Part shown: positions 48,962 through 57,665 of the stretch, one piece after another | How positions within the stretch are numbered: position 1 is the first letter of the stretch | How the letters are laid out: the number at the start of each line of letters is the position of its first letter | Assembly (NCBI GenBank): GCA_019636035.1 | Contig: JAHBYI010000001.1 | Coordinates: 303,508 to 367,507, forward strand | From: Candidatus Paracaedibacteraceae bacterium | GTDB taxonomy: Bacteria > Pseudomonadota > Alphaproteobacteria > Paracaedibacterales > Paracaedibacteraceae | Reading direction: 5' to 3' | Length of the DNA stretch: 64,000 nucleotides | The notes under the pieces: generated by a model | Told to the model about the DNA's origin: nothing | Databases searched by the model: none | The model's input: only the letters and a program-made list of their open reading frames with translations | Position numbers and translations under genes: made by a program

Positions 48962-51079
48962 TCAGGCTGTGTGTTTTTTAGCACCCAAATTAAAGAGAAC
49001 ATAAGCAAATCCGGCAAACGCGATGGTTCCCAAAATTGTTGCTGTCTGTGCGAACTCTTCACCGACAAGGGCAAAAACACTTGTGCTTTGATAGGCTGCA
49101 AACGGGATCGCCAAAATAATACCAATTAAGGCATCACCAGCAATCATACCTGCACTAAACAATAGTCCCTTACGTTCTGCCATAGTGAAAGCTTTTTCTT
49201 GTTGCTCAGGTGCCTCGGTTGCAACTTTTTTATTCAAGCTACGACGCGCCATAAAGCTTACGATACCACCAATAATTAAAGGCAGAGTTACATCCATAGG
49301 AAGGTAAATACCCAAAGCGACTGCTAACACTGACAGACGGAATTCAGCATTACGCGGTGCCAAGATCAAACGATCAATAAGCATAACGACAACACCAATC
49401 CCAACCCCAATCATAACCAAAGCCCAATCGAGTTTTTGTTCAAAAATACCCTGAGCAACGCTAGCCATCAATGTTGCTTGCGGAGCAGCCAATGCCTTGG
49501 ACGGATCCATTCCTTCACGTGGGAAAACACCGGCCATACCATAAGCATCGAACAACAGCTGTAGAATCGGAGCCACAACAGCAGCACCGGCAACAACACC
49601 AATAATCAAGGTTAGCTGTTGCTTCCATGGAGTTGCACCAACCAACTGACCGGACTTAAGATCTTGCAAGTTATCACAGCTCAAAGAAGCAGCAGCAGCA
49701 ACAACGCCACCAATAAAGATAACAACAGCAGCCAAGGATAGAACTTCTTTAGAAGCAACACCAAACGTTACTTCGTTACCAAGGATCGCAATCAAGGCAA
49801 AGCTCACCAGTAAAATCGCACCAATCGTAATCCCTGAAAGAGGGTTAGCTGAAGAACCAACGATACCGGCCATATATCCACCGATAGAAGCGCAAATGAA
49901 CCCAATAACAAGGGAAGCAATAGTCAAAAAGGCTAAGGTTGCACCATAGGCAAAATTCGAAATTGGCAAATCTGCACCAGCCAAAACGTGGTTAAAGAGC
50001 ATCGTAATCGGAACGGACAAAAGCAAAATCCCACCAATAACCCAAGTCATCGGAATATCATATTCTGTACGAATCGGCTTTTGAGAAATTCCCTGGCGCG
50101 CCATCTTGATCGCTGCGAAGGAAGAACTAACCGCTTCCTTAATGGGTTTCATAAGGCTGACAATAGCATACAAACCACCAAAGACCATGGTTCCGACACC
50201 AATGTAGCGGATTTTTGCACCTTTGATTGCCATCGCAAAATCAACAGCCGTAGCATCTGCCGCTAAACCAAACGCTTCCGGTCCACCCAACAACGCATAA
50301 AGAGGAGCAATAACAAGCCACGCAAGCACTGTTCCAACCAATAAGTTGATAGCAACCTTAAGTCCAACGATAAACCCGGCACCAATCATCGCAAGGGATA
50401 AACCACTGCTAAAACCAACAACGGTACCACCGACCTTAACCCATCCGGCAACGGATTCAGACATGAGTTGAAATCCGCTTTGGAGGAATTTCATGATACT
50501 TGCACCAACCGCACCACCAATAAGTAATCCCGCACCAGAACTTGTATCGTCAGAATCCTCACTGGCACCGGCTTTCAAAACTTCAGCGGTTGCAACACCT
50601 TCCGGGAACTTAAATCCGCCTTCGACAATCAAGGCACGACGCAGTGGCACCGAAAACAGAACACCCAGAATACCACCGATGATGGCAATCAAGGTAATTT
50701 GCGTATAGTCAAGCGTTTGCCAGTATTGCAGAACAAGCAAAGCCGGAATGGTAAAAATCGTACTCGCAGCAATAACCTCACCCGCAGAAGCAATCGTTTG
50801 AACGATGTTATTCTCAAGGATTGTCGATCGTCTAAACAAACGCAAAACCGCCATAGAAATAACAGCTGCAGGAATAGACGCAGAAATCGTCTGTCCCATT
50901 TTCAAGCCGAGATAAGCATTCGAGCCCGCTAAGACAACGGCTAAAATAATCCCTAAAATAATGGCTTTGATTGTTGTTTCTGGAATATTATCCGAAGCTT
51001 TTATGAACGGGATAACGGATCCCGATTGTTGTTGTGGTTCCATCGACTCGCTTTTCCTTGCAAGATTGGTTTTAGACAT
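48962..51079 (-). CDS. OPT-family oligopeptide transporter
   Basis: 705 residues with about 15 hydrophobic segments. N-terminal NAYLGLKMGQTISASIPAA is the OPT signature; further on are KFPEGVATAEVLKAG and NLQDLKSGQLVGATPW. Family members import oligopeptides or metal chelates using a proton gradient. Monocistronic, with a clear terminator. Divergent from nothing; ogt lies upstream on the same strand. Confidence 0.93.
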   Translation of the reverse strand: MSKTNLARKSESMEPQQQSGSVIPFIKASDNIPETTIKAIILGIILAVVLAGSNAYLGLKMGQTISASIPAAVISMAVLRLFRRSTILENNIVQTIASAGEVIAASTIFTIPALLVLQYWQTLDYTQITLIAIIGGILGVLFSVPLRRALIVEGGFKFPEGVATAEVLKAGASEDSDDTSSGAGLLIGGAVGASIMKFLQSGFQLMSESVAGWVKVGGTVVGFSSGLSLAMIGAGFIVGLKVAINLLVGTVLAWLVIAPLYALLGGPEAFGLAADATAVDFAMAIKGAKIRYIGVGTMVFGGLYAIVSLMKPIKEAVSSSFAAIKMARQGISQKPIRTEYDIPMTWVIGGILLLSVPITMLFNHVLAGADLPISNFAYGATLAFLTIASLVIGFICASIGGYMAGIVGSSANPLSGITIGAILLVSFALIAILGNEVTFGVASKEVLSLAAVVIFIGGVVAAAASLSCDNLQDLKSGQLVGATPWKQQLTLIIGVVAGAAVVAPILQLLFDAYGMAGVFPREGMDPSKALAAPQATLMASVAQGIFEQKLDWALVMIGVGIGVVVMLIDRLILAPRNAEFRLSVLAVALGIYLPMDVTLPLIIGGIVSFMARRSLNKKVATEAPEQQEKAFTMAERKGLLFSAGMIAGDALIGIILAIPFAAYQSTSVFALVGEEFAQTATILGTIAFAGFAYVLFNLGAKKHTA

Positions 51080-51168
51080 AAGAGTTAACCCTTTCTTTAC
51101 ACATCGTTAATTCTAAATTAACCGATTAAACTCCCTTAGCCTAACAAATATTTCGCCTTTAACCAAGA

Positions 51169-51615
51169 TTAATTGTCATATTTTTCAATACTTAGCCATT
51201 TTCTTTTCAATTCTGTCCCCCAGGCAAAGCCGCCAATCTTCTTATTCTGAGCCAACACACGGTGGCAGGGAATCAAGATCCCAATAGGGTTTGCCCCCAC
51301 CGCCTGCCCCACAGCTCTAAATGCTTTTGGCCTACCAATGGCACGCGCAACATCGCTATAACTCTGAGTTTCTCCTTGCTGGATGGAGAGTAAATGACGC
51401 CAAACGGCTGCCTGAAACTCAGTCCCGGGCACAACAATTTTATGAAACACAGGCAAAGGCGGTGCTTCTTGATCAGGCACCGGGGTAAGCTGATGAAGAA
51501 TATCATTCGTATAGACAATCTCTACTACCCCATACAAACCAAAGGAAAATATCCCCTTTTTCCGTGCGTTATAGAGAGTCTCGAAAGTTTTTTTAGAAAT
51601 TACGTCCAAAATCAT
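51169..51615 (-). CDS. ogt: methylated-DNA-protein-cysteine methyltransferase
   Basis: 148 residues from ATG 51615; longer in-frame starts overlap atpI on the other strand and add no conserved sequence. Active-site Cys in ILIPCHRVLAQ, and the DNA-binding helix region SYSDVARAIGRPKAFRAVG are intact. Repairs O6-alkylguanine by suicide transfer. The N-terminal domain is short and degenerate, as in Ogt rather than Ada. Weak ribosome site, so the exact start is open. Confidence 0.9.
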   Translation of the reverse strand: MILDVISKKTFETLYNARKKGIFSFGLYGVVEIVYTNDILHQLTPVPDQEAPPLPVFHKIVVPGTEFQAAVWRHLLSIQQGETQSYSDVARAIGRPKAFRAVGQAVGANPIGILIPCHRVLAQNKKIGGFAWGTELKRKWLSIEKYDN

Positions 51616-51689
51616 AAGAATAAATTTTACCAAAATTGTTTTTTTTGCTAAGGTGAGCACAAGTTGATTAAACTTGACACCGATCTTTA

Positions 51690-51944
51690 ATGAGTCATAA
51701 CACAGAACCAACAAAACAACCAATAACTTCTCTCGCCTTGAGAGTTGGGACTGAGTTCGTCTCAGGCATCATTGTTGGCGTCGTCTTTGGTTTAGGTATT
51801 GATCATTTATTTAATACAAAGCCATTTGGGTTAGTTCTGATGATTTTATTGGGCGCAGCAGCCGGTTTCCGCAACATCTTTAGGCTTGTTAATCAAAACG
51901 CGCTCGCGTTAAAATCAGACGAACAAAACAAATCAGACACCTGA
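51690..51944 (+). CDS. atpI: AtpI-type assembly protein of F1F0 ATP synthase
   Basis: 84 residues with two hydrophobic helices (GTEFVSGIIVGVVFGLGID and LVLMILLGAAAGFRNIF). AtpI helps assemble the c-ring. First gene of the F0 operon and 17 bp before atpB. Confidence 0.88.
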   Translation: MSHNTEPTKQPITSLALRVGTEFVSGIIVGVVFGLGIDHLFNTKPFGLVLMILLGAAAGFRNIFRLVNQNALALKSDEQNKSDT

Positions 51945-51961
51945 TTATCGGAGAAGAACAC

Positions 51962-52699
51962 ATGATTGATCCCCTACACCAGTTTATGATCAGCCCTTTG
52001 ATTCAGTTGTCACTTGCCGGTTATGATATTTCTTTTACAAATTCATCGTTGTTTATGGTCTTAGCCACACTCAGCAGCATTTTACTGATGATCGCAGCGA
52101 CAAGATCCCCTCAATTGATCCCGGGGCGCATGCAGTTCATTGGTGAATCCGTTCATCGCTTTGTAGGCCAAATGATCAGAGAAAATATCGGCGAAGAGGG
52201 TATGCCCTATCTCCCCTATGTTATGAGCTTGTTTCTTTTCATTCTCATGGGAAATTGCTTGGGCATGATCCCTTATGGCTTTACGTTCACAAGTCATATT
52301 ATTGTCACGTTTACGCTTGCAATGATTGTTTTCGTTGGTGTAACAATTCTAGGATTCGTCAAACACGGAACCCATTTCTTACGCTTATTCTGCCCCGAAG
52401 GAACGCCTTTGTATATCATCCCCCTGCTGGTTCCCGTGGAAATTATGTCTTACTTCACACGCCCTGTTAGTCTGAGCGTTCGTCTTTTTGCCAACATGAT
52501 GGCAGGCCACGCAATGCTCAAGATTTTTGCCGGATTTGTGATCATTTTGGCAGGAACAAATTTGTTCCCTGTCGCAGCCCTACCCTTTGTCGTGAACCTA
52601 GCGGTGGTGGGTTTTGAGTTCCTGGTGGCGTTCCTCCAGGCTTATGTGTTCACGGTGTTAACCTGTATATATCTAAACGATGCAATTCATTTGCATTAA
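51962..52699 (+). CDS. atpB: ATP synthase F0 subunit a
   Basis: 245 residues, five to six helices. The essential Arg lies in SLSVRLFANMMAGH, and the downstream helix with FLVAFLQAYVFTVLTCIY carries the conserved Gln. Forms the proton half-channels beside the c-ring. 44 kb from the F1 genes, as expected for alphaproteobacteria. Confidence 0.97.
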   Translation: MIDPLHQFMISPLIQLSLAGYDISFTNSSLFMVLATLSSILLMIAATRSPQLIPGRMQFIGESVHRFVGQMIRENIGEEGMPYLPYVMSLFLFILMGNCLGMIPYGFTFTSHIIVTFTLAMIVFVGVTILGFVKHGTHFLRLFCPEGTPLYIIPLLVPVEIMSYFTRPVSLSVRLFANMMAGHAMLKIFAGFVIILAGTNLFPVAALPFVVNLAVVGFEFLVAFLQAYVFTVLTCIYLNDAIHLH

Positions 52700-52720
52700 T
52701 TTAACAAGGAGAGAGGATCC

Positions 52721-52945
52721 ATGGATTTAGCAGCAGCAAAAATGATCGGTGCCGGTATGGCTGTTATTGCCCTATTAGGTGTTGGTATTGGTTTGGGAAA
52801 TATTTTTTCTAACTTGATCACATCAATTGCCCGTAACCCATCTGCAAAAAATGATGTCATGCCTGTTGGTTTGCTCGGCTTTGCGTTGACAGAATCCATC
52901 GCTTTGATGGCATTCGTCACAGCAATGATGATTTTGTTCAGTTAA
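52721..52945 (+). CDS. atpE: ATP synthase F0 subunit c
   Basis: 74 residues, two-helix hairpin. The polar loop is ARNPSA and the ion-carrying Glu is in FALTESIALMAF. Strong Shine-Dalgarno AAGGAGAGAGG before the ATG. A perfect hairpin and a 219-bp gap follow before atpF', unusual inside this otherwise tight operon. Confidence 0.97.
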   Translation: MDLAAAKMIGAGMAVIALLGVGIGLGNIFSNLITSIARNPSAKNDVMPVGLLGFALTESIALMAFVTAMMILFS

Positions 52946-53082
52946 GACCAAACGCCCTTTTTAACTGACCCTAATGGTTTTATCGGTACTCGACTTGGCT
53001 CACCTATTTATAGAGGTTTTGCGGGTCACGCCCTCAAAACTATTTGTCTTAAGTTAATCTGGCTTGTGGTATACATTGAATG

Positions 53083-53120
53083 TTTATCTTGATCCTCGTT
53101 AAACAATGGATCAAGATAAA
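53083..53120 (+). repeat. 13-bp perfect inverted repeat between atpE and atpF'
   Basis: TTTATCTTGATCC (53083-53095) and GGATCAAGATAAA (53108-53120) with a 12-base loop. No T run follows, so it is not a standard terminator. It sits 137 bp after the c-subunit stop and 45 bp before the b'-subunit start. May be an mRNA processing or stabilising structure that raises c over b/b', or an operator; function is inference. Confidence 0.7.
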
Positions 53121-53164
53121 CCGGATCAATCAAAAGACTGTGTTCGTAACCATGTGAGGATAAA

Positions 53165-53629
53165 ATGCCCCAACTCGATATATCAACGTTTCCATCACAA
53201 ATTTTCTGGCTTGTGGTTTGCTTTGGAATCCTCTGTTTTGCTATGGTAGCCGTTTTAATCCCTCGACTCGGGAAGATCATGGAGTCGCGCGCACACGAAC
53301 TCGAGTCATTGAAGAATAAAGCCCACCAACTTGCAGCCGAAGCAGATGCCTTGTCATCCCAAAATACTCAAAATTTCGAAGCAGCAAAACATACAATCCA
53401 CGCACAAGTCTCCCAGATGATGAGTGATTTGAATAAACTGCGCGATGAAAAAATTCATGCCTTTGAAAACCATGTTCATCAGCAAACGCTCTCATTAAGC
53501 CAACGACTAGCTGAAGACCAGCATGAGATCCAAGCAAAATCAAAAGACATTCTCAACCATTTGGTACAAGACATGATGACCAAATTGACAGAACAATCAC
53601 CAACATCAACTTCTGCAAGGGGACAATAA
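53165..53629 (+). CDS. ATP synthase F0 subunit b'
   Basis: 154 residues: one N-terminal membrane helix (FWLVVCFGILCFAMVAVLIP) and a long charged helical region. First of two consecutive b-type subunits; alphaproteobacteria use a b/b' heterodimer as the peripheral stalk. TGAGGATAAA precedes the ATG. Two bases separate it from atpF. Confidence 0.92.
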   Translation: MPQLDISTFPSQIFWLVVCFGILCFAMVAVLIPRLGKIMESRAHELESLKNKAHQLAAEADALSSQNTQNFEAAKHTIHAQVSQMMSDLNKLRDEKIHAFENHVHQQTLSLSQRLAEDQHEIQAKSKDILNHLVQDMMTKLTEQSPTSTSARGQ

Positions 53630-53631
53630 TC

Positions 53632-54171
53632 ATGCACGAATCCTCCTTTTTTGACGCCAGTCTCGTTGTTCTCATCGGTTTTCTCGTCTTTATTGGTGTT
53701 GTTTTAAAATTTGGCTATAGAAAAGCCGTCCAAAGTATTGATGATCAGATTAAAGACGTATCCATCACCTTAGAAGAAGCACAAACCCTCTTAACAATTG
53801 CTCAAGACCGTAAAAGTGTTGAGCAGCAATTGGAAAAACAATTAGCCCAGGAGATTGCAACCCTGAGGATAATGGCTGACAAACAAATTGAGGACCTAAA
53901 ACGTACGACAAATGCCGATATTGAGGCTATTCTCCATCGCAAGCAACTGACCACCGATTCAACATTTGATTTAATGCGCCAAAGTACAATCCAACATCTT
54001 CAAGACCTCATCACACACGAAGCCGTTGATCTTATCCAGCAAAAACTAAAAGAGTCATCCTCAACCGAAAACCAGCGGATCAACGAGCAAGCCATTCAGG
54101 AATTAAAAGCTCTCTTAGCAAGCACTGGAGCTAACAGTAATGGTGGGGCAAAAAACCAAGCAATTGCGTAA
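53632..54171 (+). CDS. atpF: ATP synthase F0 subunit b
   Basis: 179 residues: N-terminal helix (SLVVLIGFLVFIGVVLKFGY) and a long coiled-coil-prone helix rich in Gln, Lys and Glu. Pairs with b' to hold F1 against F0. Last gene of the F0 operon; downstream sequence turns AT-rich toward the AbiE block. Confidence 0.94.
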   Translation: MHESSFFDASLVVLIGFLVFIGVVLKFGYRKAVQSIDDQIKDVSITLEEAQTLLTIAQDRKSVEQQLEKQLAQEIATLRIMADKQIEDLKRTTNADIEAILHRKQLTTDSTFDLMRQSTIQHLQDLITHEAVDLIQQKLKESSSTENQRINEQAIQELKALLASTGANSNGGAKNQAIA

Positions 54172-54377
54172 CGATGCATAAATGGGTCAGTATTTTCCAA
54201 AAAATAACCAACCCTATACATAACGCCAGCTCGACGTAAGGATAACTCTCCTGCCCCAGAAATTCATTATAGTTTAACTAAAAGTTGAGTTTTTAATTAA
54301 GTATGCTACCGTTATGACATAAGAATTTGGGTCTAACCCCATTTTTATTCATAATCATTTCAACAGGGTTTGATTCA

Positions 54378-54764
54378 GTGGCATCCACCTCTCTTCCAGA
54401 ACATGAAAAATCTGCAAATATATTGCGATGTTGGACTGCCTTAGAAGTCTTGGCACCTCAAAGTTATAGGATGCCAGAGAAACATCTCATTGCCTCGTTG
54501 GAAAAAAAGATATTACCCTGGGAAGGAGGCGGAGAACGTTCTCGCCCAAAGCAACGGTTATATTACGAGGTTATTCTTGGAACGATTAATCTCGAAAAAG
54601 CGATTACATCCTTATTAGATGTATATGCTGATATGCGAGTTGAACGTCCTGCCATTAAAGGAAATGGCTTATTAGCCAGTGTAATTGTCGATAATTCAGG
54701 AATTATTGTTGGTGAGAATCCTGTATCCGTATCAAGCTTTTATAAGCGTTTTTTATGTACATAA
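54378..54764 (+). CDS. unrecognised protein, possibly the N-terminal stub of a larger gene
   Basis: 128 residues from GTG 54378 with AGGG 10 bases upstream (a TTG at 54327 is also in frame). It begins polar and then reads ILRCWTALEVLAPQSYRMP, later MRVERPAIKGNGLLASVIVD and ENPVSVSSFYKRF. From memory this recalls the N-terminal module of very large AAA/superfamily I helicase-like proteins, which continue for hundreds of residues; here the frame stops. So a truncated relic is likely, but I cannot confirm it. Lies just upstream of abiEi. Confidence 0.45.
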   Translation: MASTSLPEHEKSANILRCWTALEVLAPQSYRMPEKHLIASLEKKILPWEGGGERSRPKQRLYYEVILGTINLEKAITSLLDVYADMRVERPAIKGNGLLASVIVDNSGIIVGENPVSVSSFYKRFLCT

Positions 54765-54772
54765 ACAATAAT

Positions 54773-54804
54773 ATATGTTATATTTACATATGAGAAGCAT
54801 ATGT
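54773..54804 (+). promoter_or_regulatory. candidate AbiEi operator: three CATATG-type half-sites
   Basis: ACATATG (54786-54792) and CATATGT (54798-54804) form a perfect 7-bp inverted repeat with a 5-bp spacer; a third half-site ATATGT is at 54773-54778, so ATATGT/ACATAT form another pair. They end 14 bp before the abiEi start. AbiEi antitoxins of studied systems repress their own operon by binding inverted repeats in the promoter; use of these sites is inference. Confidence 0.5.
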
Positions 54805-54818
54805 TTTGAGTCCTTAGC

Positions 54819-55580
54819 ATGATATTAGAATTTTTAAGAGAACTAACAGAAACTAGCTATAGGATATTTACAGTTCAGGATTCCAAAAAAATTGCTAAGT
54901 TATTAGGTTTAAAGGAATCTAATATACCTTACATATTAAGATCCTTAGTTAGCAAAGGGCTTATTCGATCTCTTTATAGAGGGACTTATGCCATAGAAGA
55001 TACTATTCTATCAGGATCTCCAATACATAAATTTGAAATAGCAATGAATATTTCTCGCAAGGGAGCTATTTGTTGTTGGTCGGCATTTGTTTTTCATGGG
55101 CTTTCTGATCAAATTCTTTCGACAACATTTGTATTCCAGTTTATGAGAGGATCAGCGAGACGTTCTGATTATAAGTATCAAATTGACCATTCTAAATATC
55201 AATTAATACAGATTGACTCCAAACACAATTGGGGGATAAAAACTATTCGTTTAGGAGAGATCACAGTAAACATGACAGATCTTGAAAGAACATTGATAGA
55301 TGGGCTGATTTATCAGCAATATTGTGGTGGATTTAGGGAAGTTATGGATGCGTTTCTAAATGCTAAGGATAAACTCGACCCTGAAAAATTAATACAGTAT
55401 GCTTTAAAAACGCCTATAGCAACCCAAAAGCGTTTAGGATGGATACTATCTAGTTTAGGAATTTCTCAGTCCAAAGAGATAAAAGATCAGATTACGACAA
55501 CACGTTACGATAAGCTTAATCCGCTTGGAATAAGACGAGGGAAATATAACAAAGAGTGGATGATTTTGGAGAACTTTTGA
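54819..55580 (+). CDS. abiEi: AbiEi-type antitoxin of a type IV toxin-antitoxin system
   Basis: 253 residues. An N-terminal winged-helix region (~10-65; VQDSKKIAKLLGLKESNIPY, YRGTYAIED) is followed by the AbiEi C-terminal domain with ICCWSAFVFHGLSDQ and NMTDLERTLIDGLIYQ. AbiEi counters the toxin without direct contact and represses the operon. Codon use is AT-rich compared with flanking atpF and recA, suggesting transfer. Its TGA overlaps the toxin start (TGATG). Confidence 0.9.
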   Translation: MILEFLRELTETSYRIFTVQDSKKIAKLLGLKESNIPYILRSLVSKGLIRSLYRGTYAIEDTILSGSPIHKFEIAMNISRKGAICCWSAFVFHGLSDQILSTTFVFQFMRGSARRSDYKYQIDHSKYQLIQIDSKHNWGIKTIRLGEITVNMTDLERTLIDGLIYQQYCGGFREVMDAFLNAKDKLDPEKLIQYALKTPIATQKRLGWILSSLGISQSKEIKDQITTTRYDKLNPLGIRRGKYNKEWMILENF

Positions 55581-56455
55581 TGGAAAGCAATTTACTTAGA
55601 CGGGAAATAAATAATCTTAGAAGGAATACTGGGATTAGCTGGGAAATTCTGGAACAAGATTATATTCTCTCATGGATGCTTTATGGGATTTCAAAAACTG
55701 ATAAGCTACGTAAAACCATGATTTTTAAGGGAGGTACAGCTCTTAAAAAATGTTATTTTGGGGATTATAGATTTTCTCAAGACCTTGATTTTTCTGTGCA
55801 GGGAGATTACCCGAAACAAGAAGAACTACTATCCTTAATAGATCATGCCTGCAATACCGCTGGAATAGCATCTCAAAATATTGATTTTAAATGTAACAGG
55901 TACCCAGAAAGGGATACTCACCCTGAAAAACAAGAAGTATTTGTGATCCAGGCCAGACTTCCTTGGCAGCCTGATTATAACACTTCTGTAAAAATAGAAG
56001 TAACAACACAAGAAAAAGTATTTTTACCATCCGGAGATAAGAAGATTATTCATGGGTATAATGAAGAATTTGAATGTTGGATAGCAACCTACCAAATAGA
56101 AGAAATAATAGCCGAGAAAATTCGAGCAATTCTTCAATTTGCAAAAAAACTCCATGAACGAGGATGGGGAAGATCTCGTGTACGAGATTATTATGACCTA
56201 TGGCGAATTCTATCAACCTATGAAAATACGGTTAGAAAAGAGATATTGCCAGACCTTGTTCGTCAAAAATGTTCTACTAAGTCAGTTTCATTCGATTCTG
56301 TTAGTGATTTATTTCAGGATAAACTTTTAGAATCTTTGAAAGAGTGGGGTACATGGCTTGAACCTATTGTTCCCAATCTTCCAGATTCAAGTAAAGTTCT
56401 TAAAGAACTCAAAGGTCAGCTAGAAGATATTTTCAACAAATCAAACTCTGCTTGA
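55580..56455 (+). CDS. abiEii: AbiEii-type nucleotidyltransferase toxin
   Basis: 291 residues from ATG 55580, overlapping the antitoxin stop by one base. Nucleotidyltransferase motifs are intact: FKGGTALKKCYFG, RFSQDLDFSV (paired acidic residues), VKIEVTTQE, EEIIAEKIRAILQF and the later RVRDYYDLWRI. Members are phage-abortive-infection toxins that modify RNA, some shown to act on tRNA acceptor ends. The pair forms a complete AbiE cassette between the F0 operon and recA. Confidence 0.92.
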   Translation: MESNLLRREINNLRRNTGISWEILEQDYILSWMLYGISKTDKLRKTMIFKGGTALKKCYFGDYRFSQDLDFSVQGDYPKQEELLSLIDHACNTAGIASQNIDFKCNRYPERDTHPEKQEVFVIQARLPWQPDYNTSVKIEVTTQEKVFLPSGDKKIIHGYNEEFECWIATYQIEEIIAEKIRAILQFAKKLHERGWGRSRVRDYYDLWRILSTYENTVRKEILPDLVRQKCSTKSVSFDSVSDLFQDKLLESLKEWGTWLEPIVPNLPDSSKVLKELKGQLEDIFNKSNSA

Positions 56456-56555
56456 ATCTCATTTCATATGAACTCATACAAGATATATTTTTAAACTAGC
56501 CATCCCCTATTGGCTATGCCATAATTCAGAGAATCATAATTGTGGAGGATTTTTT

Positions 56556-57605
56556 ATGACAACAACAGATAAAGGAAAAGCGTTAGACGCCGCCCTATCC
56601 CAGATTGAGCGGGCTTTTGGTAAAGGATCCGTTATGCGCCTTGGCCAACGCGAAACCGTTGAAATCGACGCGATTTCATCCGGGTCTCTCGGGCTGGATA
56701 TTGCTTTGGGTATCGGCGGATTTCCACGTGGTCGTATTATTGAAATTTATGGCCCTGAATCGTCCGGTAAAACAACCTTAGCTCTACATGCCGTTGCTGA
56801 AGCTCAAAAGACGGGTGGCACCTGTGCCTTCGTTGACGCAGAACACGCCCTTGATCCATCCTATGCACGCAAACTCGGTGTCAACATTGATAACTTGATC
56901 ATTTCCCAGCCGGATACGGGGGAGCAAGCTTTGGAAATTGCAGATACTCTTGTCCGCAGTGGTGCTATTGATGTTTTGATCATTGACTCGGTTGCTGCTC
57001 TCGTGCCAAAAGCCGAGCTTGAAGGTGACATGGGGGATTCTCACATGGGCTTGCAAGCGCGCCTGATGAGCCAAGCTCTCCGCAAGCTCACAGGGTCAAT
57101 TCACAAAACCAATTGTATGGTTATTTTCATTAACCAAATCCGTCAAAAGATTGGCGTTATGTTTGGCAACCCTGAAACCACAACCGGTGGTAATGCCTTG
57201 AAATTCTACGCCTCTGTTCGCCTTGATATTCGTCGCATCGGATCCATTAAGGATAAAGATCAAGTCGTCGGCAACCAGACTCGCGTTAAGGTTGTTAAAA
57301 ACAAGATGGCCCCCCCTTTTAAAGTTGTTGATTTCGACATCATGTACGGCGAAGGTGTGTCCAAAACGGGTGAATTGATCGATCTTGGTGTCTCTGCCGG
57401 TGTCGTCGATAAAGCCGGTTCCTGGTATTCCACAGGATCACAACGTATCGGCCAAGGTAAAGAATCGGCTCGCCAATTCCTCAAAGATAATCCGGATGTT
57501 GCTGCCCAAATCGAATCCGTTATCCGAGGAAACTCCGGGCAAATTGCTGATGGTATGATGCGTGGTCCTGATGCGGAGGCTTCAGGAGAAGCAGAAGCCG
57601 CCTAA
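56556..57605 (+). CDS. recA: recombinase RecA
   Basis: 349 residues. Walker [13 protein letters not shown] (~66), [13 protein letters not shown] with L1, the L2-containing [17 protein letters not shown], and the C-terminal acidic tail are all present. GGAGG lies upstream. No GTTC-N7-GTTC SOS box of the alphaproteobacterial type is seen in the 100 bp before the start. A small hairpin (TAGCCA/TGGCTA) follows abiEii. Confidence 0.99.
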   Translation: MTTTDKGKALDAALSQIERAFGKGSVMRLGQRETVEIDAISSGSLGLDIALGIGGFPRGRIIEIYGPESSGKTTLALHAVAEAQKTGGTCAFVDAEHALDPSYARKLGVNIDNLIISQPDTGEQALEIADTLVRSGAIDVLIIDSVAALVPKAELEGDMGDSHMGLQARLMSQALRKLTGSIHKTNCMVIFINQIRQKIGVMFGNPETTTGGNALKFYASVRLDIRRIGSIKDKDQVVGNQTRVKVVKNKMAPPFKVVDFDIMYGEGVSKTGELIDLGVSAGVVDKAGSWYSTGSQRIGQGKESARQFLKDNPDVAAQIESVIRGNSGQIADGMMRGPDAEASGEAEAA

Positions 57606-57626
57606 GTTATATCCTTGTCCTCAGCA

Positions 57627-57647
57627 CCTCGCCCCTTGTGGGCGAGG
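57627..57647. terminator. hairpin between convergent recA and ubiA
   Basis: 8-bp stem CCTCGCCC / GGGCGAGG with loop CTTGT, 22 bp beyond the recA stop. The 3' side on the plus strand is TAAAAAA rather than T-rich, so termination strength is uncertain. Its sequence is nearly identical to the core of the repeats at 63045-63303, so it is a single copy of that palindromic family. Confidence 0.55.
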
Positions 57648-57665
57648 TAAAAAACACGCTAGTCT

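Noticed and set aside
56456-56555. SOS (LexA) box before recA
   Set aside because: No GTTC-N7-GTTC or similar dyad seen; only a short TAGCCA/TGGCTA hairpin.
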